The notes beneath the pieces are model-generated. The model was not told the origin of the DNA, made no database searches, and saw only the letters and a program-made list of their open reading frames with translations. Positions 45,941 through 54,229 of a DNA stretch of 64,000 bases are shown piece after piece. Positions within the stretch are counted from its first letter, which is position 1; each line of letters starts with the position of its first letter. The position numbers and the translations under genes were made by a program. The stretch comes from Halomonas sp. 25-S5 (GTDB lineage: Bacteria > Pseudomonadota > Gammaproteobacteria > Pseudomonadales > Halomonadaceae): contig NZ_JARANV010000011.1 of the NCBI RefSeq assembly GCF_029889845.1, positions 1 to 64,000 on the forward strand, given 5' to 3'.

Positions 45941-45960
45941 GTTCGCTGTTCGAACAAATA
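45941..45960. promoter_or_regulatory. Candidate IclR operator between pcaB and pcaR
   Basis: GTTCGC is directly followed by the 10-bp palindrome TGTTCGAACA (45947-45956), giving overlapping direct and inverted GTTCG half-sites in the divergent spacer. It resembles the PcaU/PobR style of operator and lies 54 nt upstream of pcaR. Confidence 0.6.
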
Positions 45961-46010
45961 TGCTAGATTAGACCAAGGTTCTCCGGCAACACGACCAAGG
46001 ATAACGAGGG

Positions 46011-46802
46011 ATGGAAACGGCAATGCAGGACGAGGCCCTGAGCCCCGACGATCGTGACTTCGTGACCGCACTGGCCAGTGGCCTCGAGGTCATCCTGGCC
46101 TTCGACGAGGCCCACCCACGCATGACGCTCAGCGAGGTGGCGGCGCGCACCGGCATGAACCGTGCCCGGGCGCGACGCTTCCTGCTAACCCTGCATGCGC
46201 TGGGCTATGTCCGCAAGCATCAGCGCCACTTCGAGCTGGCCCCCAAGGTGCTGAACCTCGGCTATGCGTTTCTCTCCGCCAACAACTACCGCAGCGTGAT
46301 CCAGCAGATTCTCGAGGACATCACCTCCGAGTGTGGCGAGTCCTCGTCGCTGGGTGTGCTGGACGGCGACGACGTCACCTATGTGGCGCGCTCCTCGTCG
46401 CGCCACCGGCTGATGGCCATCACCCTCTCGGTGGGCACGCGCCTGCCCGCGGCCCACACCTCCATGGGGCGGGTGCTGCTGGCCCAGCTGCCGGATGCCC
46501 AACTCGACGCCTTCCTGGCGCGAGTGGTCCTCGAGCCGCATACCGACAAGACCATCACCGACAAGGCCGAGCTCAAGCGCTGCATCCTGAAAGTGCGCCA
46601 GCAGGGCTACGCCATCGCCGACCAGGAGCTCGACTCCGGGTTGCGCTCGGTGGCCGTGCCGGCCTTCGATGCCAACGGCCGGCTGCTCGGTGCGATCAAC
46701 ATCAGCACCAATGCCGCCCGGGTCGACTTCGACACCCTGATGCGCCAGTACCTGCCGCTGCTGCAGGAGAAGGCCCGACAGATCCGCGCCAGCGTCAGCT
46801 GA
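46011..46802 (+). CDS. pcaR: IclR-family regulator of the protocatechuate pathway
   Basis: The 263-residue protein has a winged helix-turn-helix (FVTALASGLEVILAFDEAHPRMTLSEVAARTGMNRARARRFLLTL) and the IclR effector domain ending with GAINISTNAARVDFD. It matches the PcaR/PcaU/PobR subgroup, which activate pca genes in response to 3-oxoadipate or protocatechuate. It is divergent from pcaB with GTTCG-type operators between. An AACGAGGG ribosome-binding site precedes the ATG at 46011. PobR is the nearest alternative, but no pobA is present here. Confidence 0.8.
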   Translation: METAMQDEALSPDDRDFVTALASGLEVILAFDEAHPRMTLSEVAARTGMNRARARRFLLTLHALGYVRKHQRHFELAPKVLNLGYAFLSANNYRSVIQQILEDITSECGESSSLGVLDGDDVTYVARSSSRHRLMAITLSVGTRLPAAHTSMGRVLLAQLPDAQLDAFLARVVLEPHTDKTITDKAELKRCILKVRQQGYAIADQELDSGLRSVAVPAFDANGRLLGAINISTNAARVDFDTLMRQYLPLLQEKARQIRASVS

Positions 46803-46823
46803 TGGGTGCAAATTCCAAAACAC

Positions 46824-46835
46824 GATTCTAGAATC
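46824..46835. promoter_or_regulatory. Palindrome GATTCTAGAATC before the second IclR gene
   Basis: This 12-bp perfect palindrome lies 29 nt upstream of the gene at 46865, with AATTCCAAAA just before it. It is a likely autoregulatory site; TTCTAGA also occurs upstream of the FAD dehydrogenase at 48766. Confidence 0.5.
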
Positions 46836-46864
46836 AAGGTTTTCGCGACGAATGGATAGCCATC

Positions 46865-47644
46865 ATGGCGGGTAGCCTGATCGAACGCACCCTGGGGGTG
46901 CTGGAAATCCTCTCGGAGGACGCCGAGGGCATGCCCTTGCTGGTCATCGCCGACCGGCTGCGCATTCCCAAGAGCGCGGCCCACCGCATCTGCAACGAGC
47001 TGATCCGGCTCGGCCACGTCCGCCAGGACCCGAATACCCAGCGCTACCGGCTCACCACGCGGCTGATGGCCATGGGGCTGAGCTACCTGGCGAGCACGGG
47101 AGCCAGCGACGTCCTCCAGCCGATCCTCGACCGCCTGGCCGAGGAGAGCGGCGAGCTGGTGCGCCTCTCGGTCATCGAGGGAGAACACCTGACCTGGATC
47201 GCCAAGGCCCAGGGTGCACGCAGCGGGCTGCGCTACGATCCGGACATGGGCCGCGAAGCGCCGCTCTTCTGTACCGCCAGCGGCCATGCCTGGCTGGCCG
47301 ACCTCAGCGACCAGGCGGCGACGGCCCTGATCGAGGCCCATGGCCTGGAGACCGACCACCCGGTAGGGCCCGGGGCCCCGCGCACCCGCGAGGCCGTGTT
47401 CGAGCATCTGCGCCAGACCCGGGAGCGCGGCTACAGCTGGGTCAGCGACAGCATGGGGCCGGGCACCACGGCCATGGCGGCCGTGGTGCGCCACCCGCTC
47501 GACGGCCATCCCATCGGGGCACTGAGCATCGCCGGGCCCAGCGTGCGGCTCGATGCCGAGCGCGTCCAGGCCCTGGGGCCGAACCTGATGGCGGCGGCGG
47601 CGGAGCTCTCCCAGGCCAGCGCCTCGTCACGCCTGTTCAGCTGA
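46865..47644 (+). CDS. IclR-family transcriptional regulator
   Basis: The 259-residue protein has the IclR helix-turn-helix (GVLEILSEDAEGMPLLVIADRLRIPKSAAHRICNEL) and an effector domain (RLSVIEGEHLTWIAKAQGA, GYSWVSDSMGPGTTAMAAVV). It is distinct from pcaR. It begins the gene set 46.9-52.3 kb (AEC carrier, FAD dehydrogenase, TIM-barrel protein, DMT carrier) and probably controls it through the TTCTAGA/TGGAA elements. The inducer is unknown. Confidence 0.85.
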   Translation: MAGSLIERTLGVLEILSEDAEGMPLLVIADRLRIPKSAAHRICNELIRLGHVRQDPNTQRYRLTTRLMAMGLSYLASTGASDVLQPILDRLAEESGELVRLSVIEGEHLTWIAKAQGARSGLRYDPDMGREAPLFCTASGHAWLADLSDQAATALIEAHGLETDHPVGPGAPRTREAVFEHLRQTRERGYSWVSDSMGPGTTAMAAVVRHPLDGHPIGALSIAGPSVRLDAERVQALGPNLMAAAAELSQASASSRLFS

Positions 47645-47690
47645 TGCCCGGCGCCAGGCGTCTGTCACCGTTACCGGCAAGGAGGCCATA

Positions 47691-48644
47691 GTGCTCGAGA
47701 TTCTCGCCATCACCACGCCGATCTTCCTGCTGATCGGCGTGGGCTATGTGATCATGGCCAGCCGCATCATCACCCGCGAGCAGCTCCAGGGCGTGGGCAC
47801 CTTCGTCATGTACTGCGCTCTGCCCTCCCTGGTGATCCGGGCCCTCAACCAGAACCCGCTCGCCGAGGTCTTCAACCCCCACTATCTGCTGGCCTATGGC
47901 CTGGGCTCGGTGGCGGTGTTCGCCTTCGCCCTGCTGCTGACCCTGGGGATCCAGCGCAAGTCGCTCGGCATCGGGGCCATGCATGCCCTGGGCATGGCCG
48001 CCTCCAACAGCGGCTTCATCGGCTACCCGGTGGCGGCCATGGTGCTCGGTTCGCCCGCCGCGGTGTTCCTGGCGCTGAACATGCTGATCGAGAACCTGCT
48101 GATCATTCCCGCGGCGCTGATCCTGGCCGAGATGGCGAACCAGAGCGGGGACGGGCTCGCTACGACGCTACGCCAGACGGCCCTGCGCCTGGTCCGCAAC
48201 CCCATCCTGATCGGCCTGGTGGTGGGCGTGCTGCTCGCCATATCAGGCCTCACTCTGCCGGGCCCGCTGGCCAAGGCCATCGACATGCTGGCCGATGCCG
48301 CCGGTCCCGCCGCGCTGTTCGTGATCGGCGGCTCTTTGTATGGGCTCCAGGTCCGCGGCATGGCCTCCGACGTGGGCCAGATCGTCGTCGGCAAGCTGCT
48401 GCTGCACCCCCTTGCCGTGCTCGGTGTCTTCCTGCTGCTGCCCGAGGCGGATCCCCTGCTGCTGACCGGTGCCCTGCTGTTCGCCTGTGCCCCGATGATC
48501 AGTGTCTTTCCGCTGTTCGGCCAGCGCTATGGCCTGGGCGGGGTCAGTGCCGCCGCCCTGATGGTCGGCACCCTGGGCTCCTTCGTCACCATCAGCCTGC
48601 TGATCGGGCTATTGACCCGCTTCGGCCTGCTGCCGGTTTCCTGA
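47691..48644 (+). CDS. AEC-family transporter
   Basis: The 317-residue membrane protein has about ten hydrophobic segments in the two-half layout of the auxin efflux carrier/malonate carrier family (ITTPIFLLIGVGYVIM; ALGMAASNSGFIGYPVAAMVLG; a second half with FVIGGSLYGLQVRG). It starts at a GTG preceded by AAGGAGG 7 nt upstream. Bacterial AEC proteins move organic acids. With the downstream dehydrogenase it probably imports that enzyme's substrate (inference). Confidence 0.82.
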   Translation: MLEILAITTPIFLLIGVGYVIMASRIITREQLQGVGTFVMYCALPSLVIRALNQNPLAEVFNPHYLLAYGLGSVAVFAFALLLTLGIQRKSLGIGAMHALGMAASNSGFIGYPVAAMVLGSPAAVFLALNMLIENLLIIPAALILAEMANQSGDGLATTLRQTALRLVRNPILIGLVVGVLLAISGLTLPGPLAKAIDMLADAAGPAALFVIGGSLYGLQVRGMASDVGQIVVGKLLLHPLAVLGVFLLLPEADPLLLTGALLFACAPMISVFPLFGQRYGLGGVSAAALMVGTLGSFVTISLLIGLLTRFGLLPVS

Positions 48645-48738
48645 CCCGCTGCCAGAGCTATCGCGGATGGCGGTAACGTTTCGAGGCTGTTCCGGGCGTT
48701 CGCCTATTGATTAAAGTGGAACATTGTTCTAGATTATT

Positions 48739-48755
48739 CTGGAACAGCATTCCAG
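48739..48755. promoter_or_regulatory. Inverted repeat CTGGAA-N5-TTCCAG before the FAD dehydrogenase
   Basis: The repeat lies 11 nt before the start codon at 48766, with a related GGAACATTGTTCTAGA just upstream (48719-48734). The two form a probable operator for the IclR regulator at 46865. Confidence 0.6.
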
Positions 48756-48765
48756 AGGACCGGCA

Positions 48766-50508
48766 ATGGCCGACAGACAGCAAGACGTCGATCTGGTGGT
48801 GGTGGGCTCCGGCGCGGCCGGCCTCGCCGCCGCCGTCACCGCCGCCTGGCATGGCCTCAAGGTGGTGGTGGTGGAGAAGGCCGAGGGCCTGGGTGGTGCC
48901 ACTGCTTGGTCCGGCGGCTGGATGTGGGCCCCGCTTAACCCCCTGGCCAAGGCCGCCGGGATCGACGAGGCCCCGGAGACGGTGCGCACCTACCTGCGCC
49001 ATGAGCTGGGCGAGCGTTACGATCCCGCGAAGATCGATGCCTTCCTCGACGCCGCCCCGAAGATGGTCGCCTTTTTCAACGAGAAGACCGCCCTGCAGTT
49101 TGCCGACGGCAACGCCATCGCCGATGTCCATGGCGATACCCCCGGTGCCGGCACCGGCGGGCGCTCGGTGATCGCCGCGCCCTTCGATGGCCGCCAGCTC
49201 GACAGGAAGACGCTGAAGAAGCTGCGCAAGACCATGCCGGAGACCGCCTTCCTGGGCATGCCGATCCAGGCCGGGCCGGATCTGATGGCCTTCCTGACCG
49301 TTACCCGTTCGTTCCGGTCCTTCGTCCACGTCGCCAAGCGTGTTACCCGGCATCTCCATGACCTGGCCCGCTACGGCCGCGCCATGCAACTGGTCAACGG
49401 CGTGGCCCTGACCGGGCGACTGGCCAAGTCCGCCGATGCCCTGGGGGTCGAGACCTGGGTCTCATCGCCGGCAAAACATTTGATCAAGGAGGGCGCTCGA
49501 ATCACCGGCGTGGTCGTCGAGACGCCCGACGGCGAGATGACCCTGACCGCTCGGCGCGGCGTGGTGCTGGCCGCCGGCGGCTTCCCCTGGGACGTCGAGC
49601 GGCGCCGCGAGCTCTTCCCCCGCACACCCACAGGTAAGGAACACTGGCCGTTACCGCCCCCCTCCGCCAGTGGCGACGGCCTGCGCCTCGGCGAGTCGGT
49701 GGGCGGCGAGATCGACACCGGCCTCTACTCGCCGGTGGCCTGGGCGCCGGTCTCCGTGGTCCCCTACCCGGACGGCCATGTCGGCCACTTCCCGCACATC
49801 ATCGACCGCGGCAAGCCGGGCATCATCGGGGTGCTGAGCAATGGCAGGCGCTTCGTCAACGAGGCCGCTGGCTACTACGACTACGTTGACGCCATGGTCA
49901 AGGCGGTACCGGAGAACGAGGAGCTCTGTTCCTGGCTGATCTGCAGCCACCGCTTCCAGCGCCGCTACGGGATCGGCATCACCCGACCGGCCCCGGTGCC
50001 CTTCCGGCACTGGATCCGCAAGGGCTATCTCAAGGCCGGCAAGACCCTCGAGGAGCTGGCCCGGAACTGCGGCATCGACCCGGACGGGCTCGCCGCCACC
50101 GTGGCCGAGTACAACCGCCACGCCGCCCGCGGCGAGGACCCGGAATTCGGCCGCGGCTCCACCCCCTACAACCGCAAGAGTGGCGATCCCGCCCACGGTC
50201 CCAACCCCTGCGTGGCGCCCCTGGACCGGGGCCCGTTCTACGCGGTGAAGGTGGTGCCCGGCTGCTTCGGCACCTTCGCCGGCCTCAAGACCAATGAGCA
50301 CGCCCAGGTCCTGGATGCCCGGGGCCTCCCGATCGACGGCCTCTACGCGGCAGGCAGCGACATGGCCAGCATCATGGGCGGCTACTATCCTGCCGGTGGC
50401 ATCAACCTCGGCCCGGCCATGACCTTCGGGCATATTGCCGGCCTGCACGCCGCCGGCCAGCGCGCGACCGGCTCACCCGAGACACCTGGCGAGAACGCCG
50501 ATGCATGA
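48766..50508 (+). CDS. FAD-binding dehydrogenase (3-ketosteroid dehydrogenase / fumarate reductase flavoprotein type)
   Basis: The 580-residue flavoprotein has N-terminal LVVVGSGAAGLAAAVTAAWHG (about residues 10-30), GGATAWSGGWMW (about 43-54), RRGVVLAAGGFPWD (about 264) and a C-terminal GLYAAGSDMASIMGGYYPAGG (about 525-545). These are the FAD_binding_2 layout of 3-oxosteroid dehydrogenases and related ring desaturases. No heme or cytochrome domain is present. A role in dehydrogenating a cyclohexanone-type acid en route to an aromatic product would fit the neighbourhood but is speculation. Its stop overlaps the TIM-barrel gene start by 8 nt. Confidence 0.8.
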   Translation: MADRQQDVDLVVVGSGAAGLAAAVTAAWHGLKVVVVEKAEGLGGATAWSGGWMWAPLNPLAKAAGIDEAPETVRTYLRHELGERYDPAKIDAFLDAAPKMVAFFNEKTALQFADGNAIADVHGDTPGAGTGGRSVIAAPFDGRQLDRKTLKKLRKTMPETAFLGMPIQAGPDLMAFLTVTRSFRSFVHVAKRVTRHLHDLARYGRAMQLVNGVALTGRLAKSADALGVETWVSSPAKHLIKEGARITGVVVETPDGEMTLTARRGVVLAAGGFPWDVERRRELFPRTPTGKEHWPLPPPSASGDGLRLGESVGGEIDTGLYSPVAWAPVSVVPYPDGHVGHFPHIIDRGKPGIIGVLSNGRRFVNEAAGYYDYVDAMVKAVPENEELCSWLICSHRFQRRYGIGITRPAPVPFRHWIRKGYLKAGKTLEELARNCGIDPDGLAATVAEYNRHAARGEDPEFGRGSTPYNRKSGDPAHGPNPCVAPLDRGPFYAVKVVPGCFGTFAGLKTNEHAQVLDARGLPIDGLYAAGSDMASIMGGYYPAGGINLGPAMTFGHIAGLHAAGQRATGSPETPGENADA

Positions 50509-51355
50509 CCGCCCCTTCTCCCTGGCCGCCCTGACCGTGCTGGAGTTGTCTCCTCCCGCCATGGTCGAGGTGGCCGCCCGGGCGGGCTACGATGGCGTCG
50601 GCCTGCGCCTGATCCCCGCCACCTCAGAGGAGCACCATTTCCCGCTCGCCCACGATACGGCCCTGCGGCGCCATACTCGGGAGCGACTACGCGATACCGG
50701 CCTGAGAGTCGTGGATATCGAGATCCTGCGCCTCAAGCCCGAGACCCGAGTCGGCGAGGACTTTGCCCGAATCCTGGAAATCGGGGCAGAGCTGGGCGCC
50801 AGCGAGGTGCTGGTGGCCGGCAACGATGAGGATGCGACTAGGACCATCGACAACTTCGCAGCGCTATGCGAACTGGCCAAGCCGCTGGGGCTGAATCCGC
50901 ACCTCGAGTTCATGCCCTGGACCGGCGTGAAGAACCTCTCCCAGGCGCAGCGCATCGTCGCCGCGGCCCGGGAGGCGGGCCGGGATAACGCCTTCCTGCT
51001 GGTGGATGCCTTCCACTTCAATCGTTCGGCCAGCCCGATGGAGGAGCTGTCACGGGTTCCCCGTGAGTGGATGCGCTATTCGCAGCTATGCGACGTGGCC
51101 GGCCCGGTCCCCGACGACATGGCGGAGATCCTTCGCGAGGCACGCCAGGAACGCTGCTTCCCGGGTGACGGTGATATCGACCTGCCGGCCCTGCTGGCGA
51201 GGTTACCCCGCGACCTGCCATTGAGCCTGGAGATTCCCACCGAGGGGCTTCGTCGCCAGGGTATCAGTGCGCTGGAGCGCGCCTGCCTGGCACTGCAGAA
51301 GGCACGGCGAGTGGTGGAGGCCTGTTCACCCGACACTTACCCTAAACATCGTTAG
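50501..51355 (+). CDS. Sugar phosphate isomerase/epimerase-type TIM-barrel protein
   Basis: The 284-residue protein from the ATG at 50501 has the xylose-isomerase-like TIM barrel: MVEVAARAGYDGVGLR, NPHLEFMPW (metal-ligand Glu), LLVDAFHFNRS (Asp/His ligands) and LPLSLEIPTEG (Glu). The fold covers epimerases and dehydratases, including 3-dehydroshikimate dehydratases of the AsbF/QuiC type. It is translationally coupled to the FAD dehydrogenase. The reaction is unknown; a dehydratase or isomerase acting on the same cyclic acid is the simplest idea. Confidence 0.75.
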   Translation: MHDRPFSLAALTVLELSPPAMVEVAARAGYDGVGLRLIPATSEEHHFPLAHDTALRRHTRERLRDTGLRVVDIEILRLKPETRVGEDFARILEIGAELGASEVLVAGNDEDATRTIDNFAALCELAKPLGLNPHLEFMPWTGVKNLSQAQRIVAAAREAGRDNAFLLVDAFHFNRSASPMEELSRVPREWMRYSQLCDVAGPVPDDMAEILREARQERCFPGDGDIDLPALLARLPRDLPLSLEIPTEGLRRQGISALERACLALQKARRVVEACSPDTYPKHR

Positions 51356-51395
51356 CTTGCTAGTATTGAAGTCTCGCCCACGTCCCGGGAGCCCC

Positions 51396-52286
51396 ATGGC
51401 CATCTCTCCCCCTCTAGTTCCTGCACTACCCGCTGATCGCCCACTGCTCGGCATCGCCTTCATGCTCGCCGCCGGCCTGCTGTTCGTGCTGCTGGATACC
51501 GGCGTCAAGTGGCTCGGCCAGGACTACTCCCCGATCCAGGTGGTGTGGGCCCGCTATGCGGGACACATGCTGGTGCTGTCGGGTTACCTCGCTTGGCTGG
51601 GGCTACCGCGCTGCCGTGAACTGATGCGTACGGAATCGCTCTTCGGTCAGGTACTGCGCGGCCTCTTGTTGTTCGGCGCCAGTACCTTCGCCTACCTGGC
51701 GCTGCGCGAGCTGCCCATGCTGCAGGTCTATGTCATCAACTTCAGCTCCCCGCTGCTGGTCACCCTGCTGGCCATCCCGCTGCTCAAGGAGCGGGTGACC
51801 CTGGCACGGGGCCTGGCCGTCGCGGCAGGCTTTGTCGGCGTGATGATCGCCGTGGGACCGGTGGACTGGCGTGCCCAGCCTGCGGCGCTGCTGCCCTTCG
51901 GGATGGCCTGCTGCTTTGCGCTCTATCAGCTCGCCACGCGACGCTTCGGCCGCCACGATCACCCCTTGACCTCGCTGTTCTATGCCGGCCTGGCAGGCGC
52001 CCTGGTCAGCTCGGCCATCGTCCCCCTCTTCTGGACGCCCATCGCCCTCGGCGACCTTCCCCTGTTTCTGGCCGTCGGCATCCTGGGCGCCGTGAGTCAG
52101 TTGGGGCTTATCATGGCCATGCGCTGCGCCCCGGCCTCGCTGGTCTCGCCCTTCCTCTACCTGCAGATCGTCTGGGTCTCGGCGGCAGGGTATCTGGTCT
52201 TCGGGGACGTACCGCTACTGCAGACCTACCTGGGTGCCATCCTGATCATCGGCGCCGGCCTCTTCCTCGCCACCCGGCGCAGCTAA
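51396..52286 (+). CDS. DMT-superfamily (EamA) transporter
   Basis: The 296-residue protein from the ATG at 51396 has ten hydrophobic segments and two EamA repeats (LLFVLLDTGVKWLGQDYSPIQVVWARY; LLPFGMACCFALYQLATRRFG). GGGAG precedes the start. EamA proteins usually export metabolites or amino acids; no substrate can be assigned. It is convergent with the TRAP operon. Confidence 0.82.
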   Translation: MAISPPLVPALPADRPLLGIAFMLAAGLLFVLLDTGVKWLGQDYSPIQVVWARYAGHMLVLSGYLAWLGLPRCRELMRTESLFGQVLRGLLLFGASTFAYLALRELPMLQVYVINFSSPLLVTLLAIPLLKERVTLARGLAVAAGFVGVMIAVGPVDWRAQPAALLPFGMACCFALYQLATRRFGRHDHPLTSLFYAGLAGALVSSAIVPLFWTPIALGDLPLFLAVGILGAVSQLGLIMAMRCAPASLVSPFLYLQIVWVSAAGYLVFGDVPLLQTYLGAILIIGAGLFLATRRS

Positions 52287-52341
52287 TGCCGGCGTCCGAC
52301 GGCATGACCTCGAGGCATGGGGCTGACCACGCCACCGTTCA

Positions 52342-53613
52342 TCAGTAACCCATCAGCCTGGGCAGGCCGGTCACGATACTCGGCACGAACGTGATGAGCA
52401 GCAATACCAGCAGCTCCACCAGGAACAGCGGCAGGATCCGCCGCGACAGCCGGGACAGCCCCACATTGGCCACGGAGTCGGCCACGAACAGACACAACCC
52501 CATGGGCGGGGTGATCAAGCCGATCATCAGGTTGAAGATGACGATGATGCCGAAGTGCACCGGATCCACCCCCATGCCCACCGCGATGGGGTGCAGGATC
52601 GGCACCAGCACCAGCATGGCGGCAATCCCTTCCAGGAAGAGCCCGGCGACCAGGAACAGCACGATCACCGCCAGCAGGAAGGTCCACTCCGATGTGATAT
52701 AGGCGAGCGTCAGATCGGTGAGCATGTTGGGCACGCGGTTGAAGGTGAGCAGCCAGTTGGCCGCCGCCACCGCCGCGATGATGATCATGATCACCGCCGT
52801 GTCGACCATGGTGCGCGTGAAGATGCTCGGTAGATCGCGAAAATGGATCTTGCGGAAGACCACCATGCCCACGAACAGCGCATAGGCCACGGCAAAGGCA
52901 GCCGCCTCGGTGGGGGTGACGATGCCCAGCAGGATCGAACCCACCACGAACACCGGCATGAACAACGGGATGACGCCTTCAAGCAAGATCTTGCGCTTTT
53001 CCCCGGAGGGCAGTGCCGTGGGCCGTTTCTGGTACTTCCCCGCGAAGATCATCACGTAACCTGAGAGGAAGAGGGCCAGCAGGAGGCCCGGCACGATACC
53101 CGCCAGGAACAGCGCCGGCACCGAGACGCCGGTAACGATCAGCGCGTAGATGATCACCGGGATGCTCGGCGGAATGATCGGGCCGATCACCGACGAGGCC
53201 GCGGTGAGCGCCGCCGCGAAATCACGGGGATAGCCCTCCTTCTCCATCTCGGGGATGAACACCCGTCCCAGTGCCGAGGTATCGGCCACCGCCGAACCGG
53301 AAAGCCCGGCGAAGATCACCGAGGCCCAGATGTTCACGTGAGCCAGTCCGCCCTTGAGCCTTCCGACCAGGATCTTGGAGAAGGCAATGATCCGCATGGT
53401 GATACCGCTCTCGTTCATCAGCTCCCCGGCCAGGATGAACAGGGGTATCGCCAGCAGGGCGAAGGAGTTGATTCCGGAGAACATCTGGGTGGCGACAGCG
53501 GAGAGCTGATAGGGAAACTCGCCCACGGCCATGAAATAGAGCAACGCCGCCACGATGGCGAAGGCAACCGGTATGCCGATGGCCAGGCCGACCAGCAGGA
53601 TGAGATAGACCAT
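52342..53613 (-). CDS. TRAP transporter large membrane subunit DctM
   Basis: The 423-residue protein has about 12 membrane segments and DctM motifs (LAIPLFILAGELMNESGITMRII; GPIIPPSIPVIIYALIVTG; HFGIIVIFNLMIGLITPPMG). It forms the channel subunit with DctQ, and its start abuts the dctQ stop. Unlike the TRAP set at 2.5-5.0 kb this copy is intact. Its operon lies next to the quinate/shikimate genes and shares a promoter motif with quiC1, so those acids are the likely cargo (inference). Confidence 0.92.
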   Translation of the reverse strand: MVYLILLVGLAIGIPVAFAIVAALLYFMAVGEFPYQLSAVATQMFSGINSFALLAIPLFILAGELMNESGITMRIIAFSKILVGRLKGGLAHVNIWASVIFAGLSGSAVADTSALGRVFIPEMEKEGYPRDFAAALTAASSVIGPIIPPSIPVIIYALIVTGVSVPALFLAGIVPGLLLALFLSGYVMIFAGKYQKRPTALPSGEKRKILLEGVIPLFMPVFVVGSILLGIVTPTEAAAFAVAYALFVGMVVFRKIHFRDLPSIFTRTMVDTAVIMIIIAAVAAANWLLTFNRVPNMLTDLTLAYITSEWTFLLAVIVLFLVAGLFLEGIAAMLVLVPILHPIAVGMGVDPVHFGIIVIFNLMIGLITPPMGLCLFVADSVANVGLSRLSRRILPLFLVELLVLLLITFVPSIVTGLPRLMGY

Positions 53614-54168
53614 TCACGACACCTCGTCTGTCATCGCACGTAGCGTGCCAATCCGCTCGATGAACTTGAGCGTGGCGGCCACGGCCAGCATGCCACCGCC
53701 CAGCACGATGGCGAATTGGTAGGGTGCCATCGTGCCGAACACGTTGAAGAGCTCAAGCCCCGTCGCCTCCCGCAGGCTGCGAATGGTGCTGTTGAGCCCC
53801 GAGATTCGCATGCCGCCGCGGCTGGACATGAACAGGTAGCCCGACCAGGCGAGTAGCGCCCCGGTCACCACCACGAGCAGGTCGACGATCAGGAACAGGG
53901 CCTCGCGGACACGTACCGACAGGAAGTCCACGATCACCCCCAGGCGCACGTGGCGATCCTGCAGGTAGGCCAGCGCCATGCCGAACATGACCCCGTAGAT
54001 CCCCAGGAAGACCGGCACCTGGTCGCCCCAGGCCAGGGAGCTCCCCAGGGTGTAGCGCCCCAGGGCATTGAGGAAGACGATCAGGAAGATCAGGGCCATG
54101 GAGAGCCCCGCGCCGGCGGCAAAGACCCCCGCCGCCAGGCGCTGAAATGACTGGAAGATAGCTGCCAT
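53614..54168 (-). CDS. TRAP transporter small membrane subunit DctQ
   Basis: The 184-residue protein from the ATG at 54168 has four hydrophobic segments and the DctQ-type LNALGRYTLGSSLAWGDQVPVFLGIYG and QDRHVRLGVIVDFL stretches. It bridges the periplasmic receptor and DctM. It follows dctP after a hairpin-bearing spacer of 61 nt. Confidence 0.9.
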   Translation of the reverse strand: MAAIFQSFQRLAAGVFAAGAGLSMALIFLIVFLNALGRYTLGSSLAWGDQVPVFLGIYGVMFGMALAYLQDRHVRLGVIVDFLSVRVREALFLIVDLLVVVTGALLAWSGYLFMSSRGGMRISGLNSTIRSLREATGLELFNVFGTMAPYQFAIVLGGGMLAVAATLKFIERIGTLRAMTDEVS

Positions 54169-54191
54169 GTGTCTCGAGCCTCTGGAGGAAA

Positions 54192-54221
54192 CCACCCCGT
54201 GCCATCAGGAGCACGGGGTGG
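54192..54221 (-). terminator. Intercistronic hairpin between dctP and dctQ
   Basis: CCACCCCGTG (54192-54201) pairs with CACGGGGTGG (54212-54221) around a 10-nt loop. No T tract follows, so it probably attenuates transcription or protects the dctP message, raising receptor levels over the membrane subunits. Confidence 0.6.
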
Positions 54222-54229
54222 CGGGAGGA

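Noticed and set aside
50501..51355. Calling the TIM-barrel protein a 3-dehydroshikimate dehydratase
   Set aside because: The fold and metal ligands fit many isomerases and epimerases, and quiC1 already covers this step; evidence is insufficient for the specific name.
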